Assembly (NCBI RefSeq): GCF_038396635.1
Contig: NZ_CP121687.1
Location: forward strand, 1,302,001-1,366,000
Reading direction: 5' to 3'
DNA from: Defluviitalea saccharophila
GTDB lineage: Bacteria > Bacillota > Clostridia > Lachnospirales > Defluviitaleaceae
Length of the DNA: 64,000 nt
Position numbers and translations under genes: made by a program. The notes under the pieces were generated by a model, which did not search any database, was not told where the DNA came from, and saw nothing but the letters and a program-made list of their open reading frames with translations. Shown here in pieces: positions 18,835 through 27,731 of this stretch. Position 1 is the first letter of the stretch. Every line of letters begins with the position of its first letter.

Positions 18835-20565
18835 TTATGCTCCAGCATTTTCACTTGTTTTTTGTGTAATTCTAAACACTACAAATTCTGCAGGTTTCAC
18901 AGGTGCCACTCCGATCACACATATTAAACGTCCATTATCTATATCATCCTGTGACATGGTATTGGGTCCGATTTCAATATAATAAGCATCACTTGGTCCG
19001 TTGCCGGCTAAAGCTCCGCTTCTCCATACATTATTTAAGAAGATATCAATAGTTCTTCGTACTCTTGCCCATAATGCAGGACTATTTGGTTCAAACACAA
19101 CCCAGTTCGTATTTGCTTTAATGGATTCTTCAATGAAAATGAACAGTCTTCTAACGTTTACATATTTCCATAAAGAGTTAGAAGAACAGGTTCTAGCACC
19201 CCATACTCTTATTCCTTGACCGGTGAAACTACGGATTAAATTTACGCCTTTAGGATTTAAGATATCTTGCTCGCCTTTGTTGTACAAGCAGTCAAGACCT
19301 ACACATCCTCTAATCACTTCATTAGCTGGTGCTTTATGTACACCTCTTTCTTGATCCGTTCTTGCATAGATTCCTGCAATTGCTCCAGATGGTGGGAAAA
19401 CTCCATTGGATTTTGAAAGAGAGTCATATGAAATAATCCATGGATGATACATAGCAGCGTAATGGCTATCAAATATATCCCTATGGGCTAAAACATCATC
19501 TACCGTTTTACTTTCCCTTGGTATGTCCAAAATTGCAAAACGACTTCCTAAATTTTCACAATGCGCTACCAGTGAAAGCTGAACATTAGGATCAACGATT
19601 CCGGGAACTGCCATAATACTTACTTCATTATTTTCTAAGAAAGCTTGAATACCTGTTCTTTTACCAGGTCCATTATCCTGACCGATGAAATCTGCTGCTG
19701 TTAATTCGGACGCTGCACCATTGCTGCCTCCACCCAAGGTAATAATCGCACTGTCCGCTCCATCTGCCAGAAGTTCCATTGGAGCCGCGATATCTTCACT
19801 GCTTAAATCTACTTCAACTTCAATCAGGGCAGATTTTGCAACCCTTTTTTCTACATAATTAGGTATCTCAGCATTAAAAGATAAGTTTTCGTATTCTTCT
19901 CTGATATCATCATATACTACTTCCATATTAAATTCGCAGGTAGAAATAGTTTTTACCGGAACTAAATTTTTGTCTACTACATCTACGTCAAAAGGTTTTT
20001 CAAACTCTATAATATTGTCTTGAGATTTTACAACACGATTGTAATGTTTTTCTTTAGTGTCGTTGAACACTACAATGTCTCCGGGATTGAAACCTATACT
20101 GCTTTTTACTAAATACGTCTTTTCTCCCGATTCAACCTCTACTACATCCAAAACTTGTGTTTTGGCTTTGCTTGCAGCTGTCACTCTTACTTTAATGTTA
20201 TTACCCCATGTTCCAACATTTTTAGCATAAATCTTAAGTGGCATTTTTTCGTCAGCTGAGTTACTTGCTCTTTTTGCTCCACTGGGTGCAACTCTCATAA
20301 CAAAACAACGAGAGCCTCCATTTAAGAAGAAATTTTCTACTGCATAAGCAAGATACCTATATTGTCCAAACTCATTTTCTGAAAGGTATCCTCCGAATTT
20401 TCTTTTAAAGTCTGCAAAATTAGTAACTAATACCGGTGTTCCTACAACAGGTCCTTTTTCAGCTACTCCTACAAATCCTGCCGTACTTGTGCTGACCCCT
20501 TCCATCGGCCTACTTCCTGATTCAAATTCCTCAACGTATACACCTGGAGATAAATATTCTGGCAT
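18835..20565 (-). CDS. Contractile tail sheath protein (Afp2/3-like)
   Basis: The protein has 576 aa. LSPGVYVEEFESGSRPMEGV at the start and, near the end, NPKGVNLIRSFTGQGIRVWG and FEPNSPALWARVRRTIDIFL are classical sheath motifs. The C-terminal domain forms the conserved handshake between rings. Only one sheath gene is present in the window, whereas Afp has three. GGAGAGT precedes the ATG, and a perfect hairpin abuts this ribosome binding site. Confidence 0.95.
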   Translation of the reverse strand: MPEYLSPGVYVEEFESGSRPMEGVSTSTAGFVGVAEKGPVVGTPVLVTNFADFKRKFGGYLSENEFGQYRYLAYAVENFFLNGGSRCFVMRVAPSGAKRASNSADEKMPLKIYAKNVGTWGNNIKVRVTAASKAKTQVLDVVEVESGEKTYLVKSSIGFNPGDIVVFNDTKEKHYNRVVKSQDNIIEFEKPFDVDVVDKNLVPVKTISTCEFNMEVVYDDIREEYENLSFNAEIPNYVEKRVAKSALIEVEVDLSSEDIAAPMELLADGADSAIITLGGGSNGAASELTAADFIGQDNGPGKRTGIQAFLENNEVSIMAVPGIVDPNVQLSLVAHCENLGSRFAILDIPRESKTVDDVLAHRDIFDSHYAAMYHPWIISYDSLSKSNGVFPPSGAIAGIYARTDQERGVHKAPANEVIRGCVGLDCLYNKGEQDILNPKGVNLIRSFTGQGIRVWGARTCSSNSLWKYVNVRRLFIFIEESIKANTNWVVFEPNSPALWARVRRTIDIFLNNVWRSGALAGNGPSDAYYIEIGPNTMSQDDIDNGRLICVIGVAPVKPAEFVVFRITQKTSENAGA

Positions 20566-20571
20566 ACTCTC

Positions 20572-20599
20572 CTAATTTCAAGCCTTTGCCTGAAATTAG
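20572..20599 (-). other. Hairpin abutting the sheath ribosome binding site
   Basis: A perfect 9-bp inverted repeat (CTAATTTCA, TGAAATTAG) with a 10-nt loop ends one base into the GGAG ribosome binding site of the sheath gene. A second GA-rich stretch (AAGGAAGGAGGGA) lies just before it and a weaker AATAGG/CCTATT hairpin lies at about 20648-20668. This may be an mRNA-stabilising or translation-tuning element for the most abundant subunit; the role is inferred. Confidence 0.5.
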
Positions 20600-20690
20600 T
20601 CCCTCCTTCCTTTTTTAGACTAGTTCTTTGTGTGTTCAAATTTATAAAATAGGGTTTAAATCCTATTTACCCCCTATATTTGGGACCCAG

Positions 20691-21122
20691 TTAATTAGAA
20701 ATCGCCGTCAATTCATTATAGTATTTGTCCATAGTCGCTACATTTAATGCAATATTGTCTTCAATCCAGCTTTCAATATTTCCTTCAAAATCTTCTGGAA
20801 ACTGAATTCCGGTTTTAAAATGAATTTCACCAGAGCCTAAATCTATTTCAAAGTTTCCCAGCTTGAGTCCATAATTAATTTTAGTAATTGCTTCCATGGC
20901 CTCAAATCTTTTGTCTTCTGAAATTTCAACGGGTAATACTGAATAACAGATCAATCTGTTTTCTTCTTCTATGGCTCTTATAACTAAAACCCACTGGCCA
21001 TTATCCGTAGTTACACTGATAGCCAACATTTTCTCTATGCCCAGCTCTTTTATGTTTTCTATATAGTTCCAATTATTCTTAATCACAATATTTTTAATTT
21101 CATCATATATTTTTTGTTTCAA
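20691..21122 (-). CDS. YbjN-like / CesT-fold small protein
   Basis: The protein has 143 aa. Strand-rich core motifs (NGQWVLVIRAIEEENRLICY, FEAMEAITKINYGLKLGNFE) fit the YbjN family, which shares the fold of type III secretion chaperones. The start is TTG with CGGAGGTGCAGC upstream. It lies 45 bp after the 430-aa gene and about 125 bp before the sheath gene. A cargo or assembly chaperone role is inferred from fold and position only. Confidence 0.6.
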   Translation of the reverse strand: MKQKIYDEIKNIVIKNNWNYIENIKELGIEKMLAISVTTDNGQWVLVIRAIEEENRLICYSVLPVEISEDKRFEAMEAITKINYGLKLGNFEIDLGSGEIHFKTGIQFPEDFEGNIESWIEDNIALNVATMDKYYNELTAISN

Positions 21123-21167
21123 GCTGCACCTCCGATAGATTTGTCTTAAAGAAACAAATTATTTTGT

Positions 21168-22460
21168 CTATGGTGTTGTTTTTCCAGCTGTTCCTCCTCC
21201 TGATCCTCCAGCTGCTCCTCCACTACCTCCTGATGATGTTGTTGGTGTTTTTGCTGGTGCTGGTGGTTTTGCAATAGGTTCGATTACAGCTTTGATTTCG
21301 TCTAGTTTAATTGAATTCTCAATCAATTTGTCTATCTGTTTCTCTATTTCGTCTTTTAGCTCCTGATATGTTCCCTTAGGTTTCTCTTTCAGAACTTTAT
21401 CTATAATTCCATCAGCCTGTTCAAATAAATGATTAATATTTACTTTGTTTTCTGCTGCTTTTAATGCCTGTTCTTGCTTATTGTTATCTTTTCCAAAATC
21501 TGGATATGCAGTATTCATGTCAGCTATTGCTTTTTCAACTGCTGTTACTGCTGCGCCTTTTATCTTTTTTTGGGCTTCAGAAGATGCTTTTTCTTTCATA
21601 AATATCTTAGAATCATCATTCACTTCTATATCTTCTTGTTCTAACTGTGTCATTGCAAAGTTGTATTTTAGTTCTGGTATTATTTCATTGTCTACTGCCT
21701 TGCTCGCTTCTTTCAAAGATTTTCCCTCTTTAAACAACTTGCTAAATAGCTTTTTAAATCCTTCCTCGGCAGCTTCCTTTTCTTTTTCTTTGGACTTTAT
21801 TGGATCACCATTTTCATCTACAAATTCAATATCATCCATTTCGTCTACTAATTCTTCGTTTTCCTTCTTCTTTTCCTTCTTGGCATCATAATAATTCAGT
21901 CCTCCGGCAGCCATTCCTCCAAAAAAGCCCCCTATTAAACTGGAAATTCCTTCATCTAAAAATAGCCCTGACCCGGAACCAATCATTTCTCCCCAGTCCA
22001 TCGCTCCAAAAAATATTTTGAAGGTTCCTCCGAATCCAACGCCATTTTCATTATTCATAGCTTTTGAATAATCAAAATTACCGCCTGACTTTTCAGACTT
22101 TGATTTAAATCTATTTCTTAAGTAAGTTGGGCGAAGGCTGAGTCCTATTTCTTTTAACTCTTTACTATTTTTTAAACATAGCTTCGCAAAGTCTGCTTCA
22201 TTCGATACATAGCCTTGCTTTTCCTTAGCAGACATCTCTTCTTTTTTACTGCTGCCTTCTTTTTCATCTTTTTCATCTTTTTCTTCTTTCTTTCCGTCTC
22301 CACTTAAACCTCTTAGCAGAGCCTTCATTCTGTTGCCTATAAAGAAAAATGTATCGTTTTGCTCTGCCTTCAGAGCTCTTGAAGCTCCTTTTTTAGCTTT
22401 CTTTGATTCCTTTAATGTTTCTGTATACTCCTTAGGCTTAACTTCTTCAAAGGCTTTCAT
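21168..22460 (-). CDS. Charged protein with glycine-zipper-like segment; candidate injection-system cargo or accessory
   Basis: The protein has 430 aa and an unknown family. Residues 1-130 are basic and disordered. Residues of about 145-190 are rich in Gly and hydrophobics (SLIGGFFGGMAAGGLNYYD), like a glycine zipper or membrane-inserting segment. Residues 195-385 are charged helices. The C-terminus is a Pro then Gly/Ser tail (SSGGSGGAAGGSGGGTAGK). No signal peptide is present, so it is cytoplasmic unless injected. GGTGAGGT precedes the ATG. It sits upstream of the YbjN-like gene, suggesting a protein-chaperone pair, which is inference. Confidence 0.55.
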   Translation of the reverse strand: MKAFEEVKPKEYTETLKESKKAKKGASRALKAEQNDTFFFIGNRMKALLRGLSGDGKKEEKDEKDEKEGSSKKEEMSAKEKQGYVSNEADFAKLCLKNSKELKEIGLSLRPTYLRNRFKSKSEKSGGNFDYSKAMNNENGVGFGGTFKIFFGAMDWGEMIGSGSGLFLDEGISSLIGGFFGGMAAGGLNYYDAKKEKKKENEELVDEMDDIEFVDENGDPIKSKEKEKEAAEEGFKKLFSKLFKEGKSLKEASKAVDNEIIPELKYNFAMTQLEQEDIEVNDDSKIFMKEKASSEAQKKIKGAAVTAVEKAIADMNTAYPDFGKDNNKQEQALKAAENKVNINHLFEQADGIIDKVLKEKPKGTYQELKDEIEKQIDKLIENSIKLDEIKAVIEPIAKPPAPAKTPTTSSGGSGGAAGGSGGGTAGKTTP

Positions 22461-22498
22461 ACCTCACCACCGCTCTATTACGTCTTTCATAAATTTAA

Positions 22499-23452
22499 TT
22501 ATTGTTCATCTTCTTTTTTCATTTCTTTGGAATTATCAGATTCTTTATCTTTATTTTGATCTTCAGCTGCGGATTCTTCTAATATCTTGCTAAATTTGTT
22601 TTCTTCTAATGCCAAACCTGTTTTTTTCATCATCTTCATTTTTAACTGAATAGATAAAAATCTGGTCAATAGCATCCTTCTTCGTCTTTTTTTTCTTTCA
22701 ATAATGTCTTGAAGCTTTTTTATTTCTGCCTCTACACGTGCTTTATACTCGAGCAAAGCTTGCTGTTCTTGTGCTGATTCCTTAAAGTCTTGAAGCATTT
22801 TTTGTCTTTCATTGACCTTTTTTTTCTCTTCTTCTAAATTTTTAATCATCCCCCATTCTTTTTGAACATTTAGAAATGGAAAAATATCTTCAAGTAATTT
22901 ATTTTGAGCATTTATGTCTTCATTTTGAAGTGCCTTTTGAATATTATTAATAATTTTACCGGGTTTTTTATTACTTCCTGTTATAATTGCCGTGGCACTT
23001 TCTTTGGGTCCGTTTGGATTTGACAAATATGATGCACCCTTAAAATTCTTTTTGGTTGCACTAACTCCTTTAACGCGTTTCATATCTTTGAAGTTTGCAG
23101 TTCTATCTCTGGCATTTTTCATGAACGGTACAATAACCATGCTATCTTTTTCTTTAAACTTTCCAATAGCAACATCACCCGTATCCATAGATAAATGAGC
23201 GACTTTCTCCAAGTTACCTTTCTGCTCAGTTTCTCTTTTACTGGGCTCATATTCTGTCATCGTCTCTGATTTTTTTGTGGATTTTTCTCGTATATCTTCA
23301 GTAGATGCATCTAATTCATTAAAAAAATCCCCCATCATGCTATTGCCTATACTCTTTCTGATATCAAGTAGGCTCGATGGAGGGCTTATTGGTTCAGGCT
23401 TTTTTCCCCGTTTATTATCAGACCAAATTTTTTTTTCTTTATTTGTTTTCAT
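22499..23452 (-). CDS. Basic coiled-coil protein of unknown function
   Basis: The protein has 317 aa. The first 110 residues are disordered and charged. A central segment (VIVPFMKNARDRTANFKDMK) is followed by a predicted coiled coil at about 195-290 with a strongly basic patch (IIERKKRRRRMLLTRFLSIQ). The acidic C-terminus resembles that of the 430-aa neighbour in composition. GATGGTG precedes the ATG. No family is recognised. Its place between the spermidine synthase homologue and the 430-aa gene makes it part of the injection-system transcript. Confidence 0.55.
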   Translation of the reverse strand: MKTNKEKKIWSDNKRGKKPEPISPPSSLLDIRKSIGNSMMGDFFNELDASTEDIREKSTKKSETMTEYEPSKRETEQKGNLEKVAHLSMDTGDVAIGKFKEKDSMVIVPFMKNARDRTANFKDMKRVKGVSATKKNFKGASYLSNPNGPKESATAIITGSNKKPGKIINNIQKALQNEDINAQNKLLEDIFPFLNVQKEWGMIKNLEEEKKKVNERQKMLQDFKESAQEQQALLEYKARVEAEIKKLQDIIERKKRRRRMLLTRFLSIQLKMKMMKKTGLALEENKFSKILEESAAEDQNKDKESDNSKEMKKEDEQ

Positions 23453-23479
23453 TTTTTCACCATCTAATATAAATCCTCT

Positions 23480-24379
23480 TTACTCCAAATCGTCCTTCAT
23501 AAAGTTCGGTAAATCAAAACAAGATTTTAAAAGCTCTTTATTGATATGCATGGTATTTGGAGGCAAAAGATTAGGATCTGCATCTTCGGGAGAATATTTC
23601 TTTGAAGCCATTGTCAAGCTCCATATGCCTCCCGGAAAACAAGGAACGATTAATTTATACGTTTTGATAATCGGGAATAAATTTTTTAATCGTTTTCTAA
23701 TCGTTTTTAATATCTCCTTGTAAAATAGAGGCGATTCACTTTGGCAGATCAGCAGTCCGTCTTCTTTTAAAGCAGATTTAACATCACTATAAAATTCTTC
23801 TGAATAAAGTATTCTTGATGGTCCAATAGGATCTGAAGAATCAATAATTACAATGTCGTAACAGTTCTGCTTGTCTTTAACAAACTTTGAACCGTCTTCA
23901 AAGAAAAAATGTACTCTCTCATCGCTATATCCATTGCCTGCGATACACTTCAATTTGTCTATAGACTCCTGTACTACTACTTTATCAATTTCAACTACAT
24001 CTATTCGCTCTATAAAGGGATACTTAGTTAACTCGTTAATTACTCCGCATGCACCTGCACCGATAATTAAAATTCCCTTTGGATTTTTATGGATAGCCAC
24101 GGGTACATGAGCTACCATTTCGTTATACATAGGACCGTCGAGTTCTGTTGTTTGCATAATGCCGTCTAAAACAAGACATCTGCCAAAATCATACGTATCA
24201 ATAATACTTATATGTTGATATGGCGTATATTCCGAAAGAAGCACCTCTTTAACACGATACTGGATTTTCATATTTCCTCTTTCTTCTTCAACCAGCCATA
24301 ATTCACCGTCAATCTCTTTAAAAAAATCCGGCAGATCTAAACAGTTTGCATCATTTGATTCCATTTTACTCGTTAACAC
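23480..24379 (-). CDS. speE: Spermidine synthase family aminopropyltransferase
   Basis: The protein has 299 aa. DGPMYNEMVAHVPVAIH, VVEIDKVVV and DIVIIDSSDPIGPS (with the catalytic Asp) are those of polyamine aminopropyltransferases, which move an aminopropyl group from decarboxylated S-adenosylmethionine to putrescine. The glycine loop reads GAGACG instead of the usual GGGDGG, and about 35 residues precede the standard N-terminal strand. The start is GTG with GGGGG 7 nt upstream; an ATG five codons later is possible. It is the first gene of the run, 27 bp before the 317-aa gene. The altered loop may change substrate or activity. Confidence 0.82.
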   Translation of the reverse strand: MLTSKMESNDANCLDLPDFFKEIDGELWLVEEERGNMKIQYRVKEVLLSEYTPYQHISIIDTYDFGRCLVLDGIMQTTELDGPMYNEMVAHVPVAIHKNPKGILIIGAGACGVINELTKYPFIERIDVVEIDKVVVQESIDKLKCIAGNGYSDERVHFFFEDGSKFVKDKQNCYDIVIIDSSDPIGPSRILYSEEFYSDVKSALKEDGLLICQSESPLFYKEILKTIRKRLKNLFPIIKTYKLIVPCFPGGIWSLTMASKKYSPEDADPNLLPPNTMHINKELLKSCFDLPNFMKDDLE

Positions 24380-24800
24380 AGAAGGTCCCCCTTAAAATTC
24401 TATCAGCAAAGTGCCATTTACACTTATAAAATAGAATAGTAATATATATTCAGCTTATACAAATTTATTAAAAAACTTTTAAAAAAATAATAGAATACTG
24501 CTCTTATATAAATAATATATATAGCTCTATTAGCCCTATTGTTTATTTTGTATATTCTTAAAAATCTAAATTAGTATTGTTTGATACTATTTAATATTTG
24601 CATTATAGCATAATTTAGCAAATTGTGTAATATTAAAATTCAAATTTTATAATCTTTTTACATATCTCTATGATTGCAAAATTGAAAATTAATTTAAGAC
24701 TTTTAATTATAAGAATTCCTTTACTAAAAAGGATTTCTAGATTCTTTGTCGAATAAGAACCTAGTGTCCAATTATTTTATATTAAAAAGGAGGAAGAAAA
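24380..24800. other. AT-rich divergent intergenic region
   Basis: These 421 bp separate the divergent speE-like and OPT genes, so promoters of both lie here. A near-perfect 11-bp inverted repeat at 24712-24738 (AGAATTCCTTT, AAAGGATTTCT) lies 60 bp before the OPT start and could be a leader hairpin. No small gene is seen. Confidence 0.6.
24433..24462 (-). promoter_or_regulatory. Possible sigma-A promoter for the injection-system run
   Basis: On the minus strand TTGTAT (24462-24457) and TATTCT (24438-24433) are 18 bp apart, giving a leader of about 50 nt before the GTG start. The matches are weak in an extremely AT-rich region. Confidence 0.3.
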
Positions 24801-26717
24801 ATGGCACAAAAAGGATTACCCAAAGGAGCAACTGGTGTAAATGTAGGGGAAAAATTTACACCATATGTTCCGTCTAACAAGGTCATGCCTGAATTTACAG
24901 CGCTGTCCATCGTATTAGGGATATTGTTGTCCGTAGTATTCGGTGCAGCCAATGCTTATTTAGGCTTAAAGGTTGGTATGACTGTATCTGCTTCCATACC
25001 GGCTGCAGTTATATCCATGACTATTGTTAGAGTTATTTTGAAAAGAAAATCTATTCTAGAAAACAACATGGTACAAACCATAGCATCAGCCGGTGAATCT
25101 CTCGCAGCTGGAGCAATCTTTACTTTACCAGCTTTATTTTTATGGGGTGAAACACCCAGCGCATTAACGATGACACTTATTACCTTAGCAGGTGGTGTTC
25201 TCGGGGTATTATTTATGATTCCTATCAGAAGATATTTAATTGTACAAGAACACGGCAAATTGCCATATCCAGAAGGAACAGCTTGTGCTGAAGTTCTTCT
25301 TGCAGGAGAAGAAGGCGGAAGCGGTGCCGGATTGATCTTTGCCGGTGGTGGATTAGGTCTCATTTATAAATTCTTAGGTGATGGTTTAAAACTTTTCCCA
25401 ACTGAAATCGAAACTGAAATAAGCGGATTTAACGGAGCAGCTATCGGTATGGATGTTTTACCTGCTCTTCTTGGAGTTGGCTTTATCATTGGGCCAAAAA
25501 TTTCTGCGTATATGCTTGCCGGTGCAATATTAGCATGGCTTGGATTTATTCCAATGATTGCTTTCATTGGATCTGACTTAGCTTCAGCAGTATTCCCTGC
25601 AGCAGACTTAATCAAAGATTTAGGCTACTGGGGAATTTGGTCTAATTACATACGTTATATCGGTGCCGGAGCGGTTGCAGCCGGTGGTATCATCAGCATG
25701 GTTAAATCTCTTCCTGTTATGATTACATCCTTTAGAGATGCTATGAAAGGCTTCGGATCAAAAGCTTCTGGAGAAGTTGAAAGAACCGATACAGACTTAA
25801 AAGGTAAATTTGTTACTATCGCGATAATCGTTATCATCGTACTTATGGGAGTACTTCCTGTTATCCCTGTTGGAATTATGGGAGCTATATTGGTTGCAAT
25901 ATTTGGTTTCTTATTCGTAACAGTTTCTTCAAGAATCGTTGGTCTTCTTGGAAGCTCTTCTAACCCTGTTTCTGGTATGACTATTGCGACACTATTATTT
26001 ACTACAATCATTATGAAAGCAACTGGAGCAAGTGGAAAACCAGGAATGGTTGCAGTTCTTTGCGTTGGTGCAGTAATCTGTACAGCTGCAGCGATTGCCG
26101 GGGATGCTTCACAAGACTTAAAAACTGGTTATCTGATTGGAGCAACTCCATGGAAACAACAACTTGGTGAAATCGTAGGTGTTGCTGCTTCCGCAGTTGC
26201 AATTGGATTTATTATGATTTTATTAAACAATGCTTACACCTTTGGTTCAAAAGAATTGGGAGCACCTCAAGCAACCCTTATGAAACTTGTTATTGAAGGT
26301 ATTATGGATGGAAACTTGCCTTGGAACCTTGTATTCATCGGTGTTTCCTCTTCAATTGTATTTGAAGTATTAGGTATTTCTTCTTTACCAGTTGCAATTG
26401 GAATCTATCTTCCAATCCATTTATCCACTCCTATCATGGTTGGTGGACTTGTAAAAGGTGCCCTTGATTTATTCGTTAAAAACAGCGAAGAAAATAAAGC
26501 TAGAACTGAAAATGGTATATTATACAGTTCCGGCTTAATTGCTGGAGAAGGATTGATGGGAATTATCCTTGCAGGATTTGCTGCTGCTAATGTAGATCTT
26601 GCACTCGGAGAATACCCATTAGGACAACTTGGTGCTTTAATCCTCTTTATCTTAGTAATACTATCCTTGATATACTATGTATTCTTTAAGAAAACAGAAG
26701 AAACTGTAAAGAAATAA
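24801..26717 (+). CDS. OPT family oligopeptide transporter
   Basis: The protein has 638 aa and about 15 hydrophobic segments. FTALSIVLGILLSVVFGAAN, LGLKVGMTVSASIPAAVISM and YPEGTACAEVLLAGEEGG are OPT/YSL signatures (the last is the NPG/EGTACAEVL-like motif). The family couples uptake of small peptides, or of metal chelates in some members, to protons. AAAAAGGAGG precedes the ATG, and a terminator follows, so it is monocistronic. It is of normal length for a bacterial member. Confidence 0.92.
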   Translation: MAQKGLPKGATGVNVGEKFTPYVPSNKVMPEFTALSIVLGILLSVVFGAANAYLGLKVGMTVSASIPAAVISMTIVRVILKRKSILENNMVQTIASAGESLAAGAIFTLPALFLWGETPSALTMTLITLAGGVLGVLFMIPIRRYLIVQEHGKLPYPEGTACAEVLLAGEEGGSGAGLIFAGGGLGLIYKFLGDGLKLFPTEIETEISGFNGAAIGMDVLPALLGVGFIIGPKISAYMLAGAILAWLGFIPMIAFIGSDLASAVFPAADLIKDLGYWGIWSNYIRYIGAGAVAAGGIISMVKSLPVMITSFRDAMKGFGSKASGEVERTDTDLKGKFVTIAIIVIIVLMGVLPVIPVGIMGAILVAIFGFLFVTVSSRIVGLLGSSSNPVSGMTIATLLFTTIIMKATGASGKPGMVAVLCVGAVICTAAAIAGDASQDLKTGYLIGATPWKQQLGEIVGVAASAVAIGFIMILLNNAYTFGSKELGAPQATLMKLVIEGIMDGNLPWNLVFIGVSSSIVFEVLGISSLPVAIGIYLPIHLSTPIMVGGLVKGALDLFVKNSEENKARTENGILYSSGLIAGEGLMGIILAGFAAANVDLALGEYPLGQLGALILFILVILSLIYYVFFKKTEETVKK

Positions 26718-26736
26718 TATTCATCTTTTTAATATT

Positions 26737-26781
26737 CAAAGAAGGAATCTTTAAGAAAGGACTTTCTAAGATTCCTTCTTT
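26737..26781 (+). terminator. Terminator after the OPT gene
   Basis: There is a 14-bp perfect stem (AAAGAAGGAATCTT, AAGATTCCTTCTTT) with a 17-nt loop and a T-rich 3' arm. Confidence 0.7.
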
Positions 26782-26830
26782 AATCTATAATTGACTTTGT
26801 TTATTTTACTGCGAAAAGGAAGATATAATA

Positions 26831-27163
26831 ATGCAAAAAAATAGAAATGCGCTGGATATGATCCCAATACGAAATGAAAAAATTCTTTGGGAAATAAAAG
26901 AAGATCAGGTGATATTAACAATTAACAGAGACAGAACTTTTGATCGTTTGATGCATAAATTGTTTAAAACCCCTTTAAAAACTACAGTGGAGCTTGAAGC
27001 GTTCGGATCTTTTGTGTGGCAGAAATGTGACGGAACCAATACGATACATGATATCGCCAATCATTTAGAAGAGCATTTCGGTGAAAAAGTTAGTCCTGTT
27101 TTGGAAAGACTGCTGATATATATGAAAAGTCTACGGGACAATAATTTTATTCATCTAAAGTAG
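26831..27163 (+). CDS. PqqD-like (RRE-type) protein
   Basis: The protein has 110 aa. VWQKCDGTNTIHDIANHLEE and a helical end match the PqqD family, small winged-helix domains that present precursor peptides to radical-SAM enzymes. No radical-SAM partner or precursor peptide is adjacent, so it is an orphan here. GGAAGATATA gives a weak ribosome binding site. The 113-aa gene follows after 13 bp and is probably co-transcribed. Confidence 0.7.
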   Translation: MQKNRNALDMIPIRNEKILWEIKEDQVILTINRDRTFDRLMHKLFKTPLKTTVELEAFGSFVWQKCDGTNTIHDIANHLEEHFGEKVSPVLERLLIYMKSLRDNNFIHLK

Positions 27164-27176
27164 GAGGCTGACTTTT

Positions 27177-27518
27177 ATGAAATATGTTTTATATATGCTT
27201 TCAATTACAATTATTACAATGGCTCTAATGTATATAGGGATCATAAAAGAACGAAATCTCCCTATAGAACTTTTTAATAAACTTTATAAAAAATGCGCAA
27301 AAAAAGTACTAAACTATTTAGAGAAAAATGATTCCATTACGATCCCTGAAATTCGAAATCTAATACAAAATGAAACCGTATCCGTTATTTGGAGCAAAAA
27401 AAGATTAGGAATTACGGATGCAAACAGTTTTGTAAGAAATCTGATTGACAATTTACTTAAAGAAGAAAAAATTGAGCGTGTAAAAGGAAAAGTGAACTCC
27501 TATAAATTAAAGAAATAA
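27177..27518 (+). CDS. Small membrane-anchored protein of unknown function
   Basis: The protein has 113 aa. A single N-terminal membrane segment (residues 3-22) is followed by a soluble helical domain (VLNYLEKNDSITIPEIRNLI, then NLIDNLLKEEKIERVKGK) that has the look of a winged helix. TAGGAGGCTGAC precedes the ATG. It follows the PqqD-like gene closely; no function is assigned. Confidence 0.6.
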   Translation: MKYVLYMLSITIITMALMYIGIIKERNLPIELFNKLYKKCAKKVLNYLEKNDSITIPEIRNLIQNETVSVIWSKKRLGITDANSFVRNLIDNLLKEEKIERVKGKVNSYKLKK

Positions 27519-27524
27519 ACCTTC

Positions 27525-27722
27525 CTATGTCCATAGGTTTTTAGCGGTCTCCTCTATTTCTTTCTTTCTCTTCTCTGTCTCTATAGAATCTATACGTATT
27601 TCAAGAACCGTTCCCTCTCTTGCACCGTGAGGGATTAATTCTTTCGGCATATTAATCATCTTGCCATTTTCTAATTCTACAACGGCAAATCCATTTTCAA
27701 ATCTATCGATCGTAATAATCAT
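27525..27722 (-). CDS. DUF3006 protein
   Basis: The protein has 65 aa. ITIDRFENGFAVVELENGK and MPKELIPHGAREGTVLEIRI are DUF3006 motifs. Such proteins are commonly encoded beside ComEC-like metallohydrolases; here it follows one by 9 bp. The function is unknown. Confidence 0.85.
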   Translation of the reverse strand: MIITIDRFENGFAVVELENGKMINMPKELIPHGAREGTVLEIRIDSIETEKRKKEIEETAKNLWT

Positions 27723-27731
27723 ACTCCACCT

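Noticed and set aside
1979-24379. Prophage
   Set aside because: No terminase, portal, capsid, integrase, holin or endolysin genes; gene order and LysM/J/J/I content fit an injection system.
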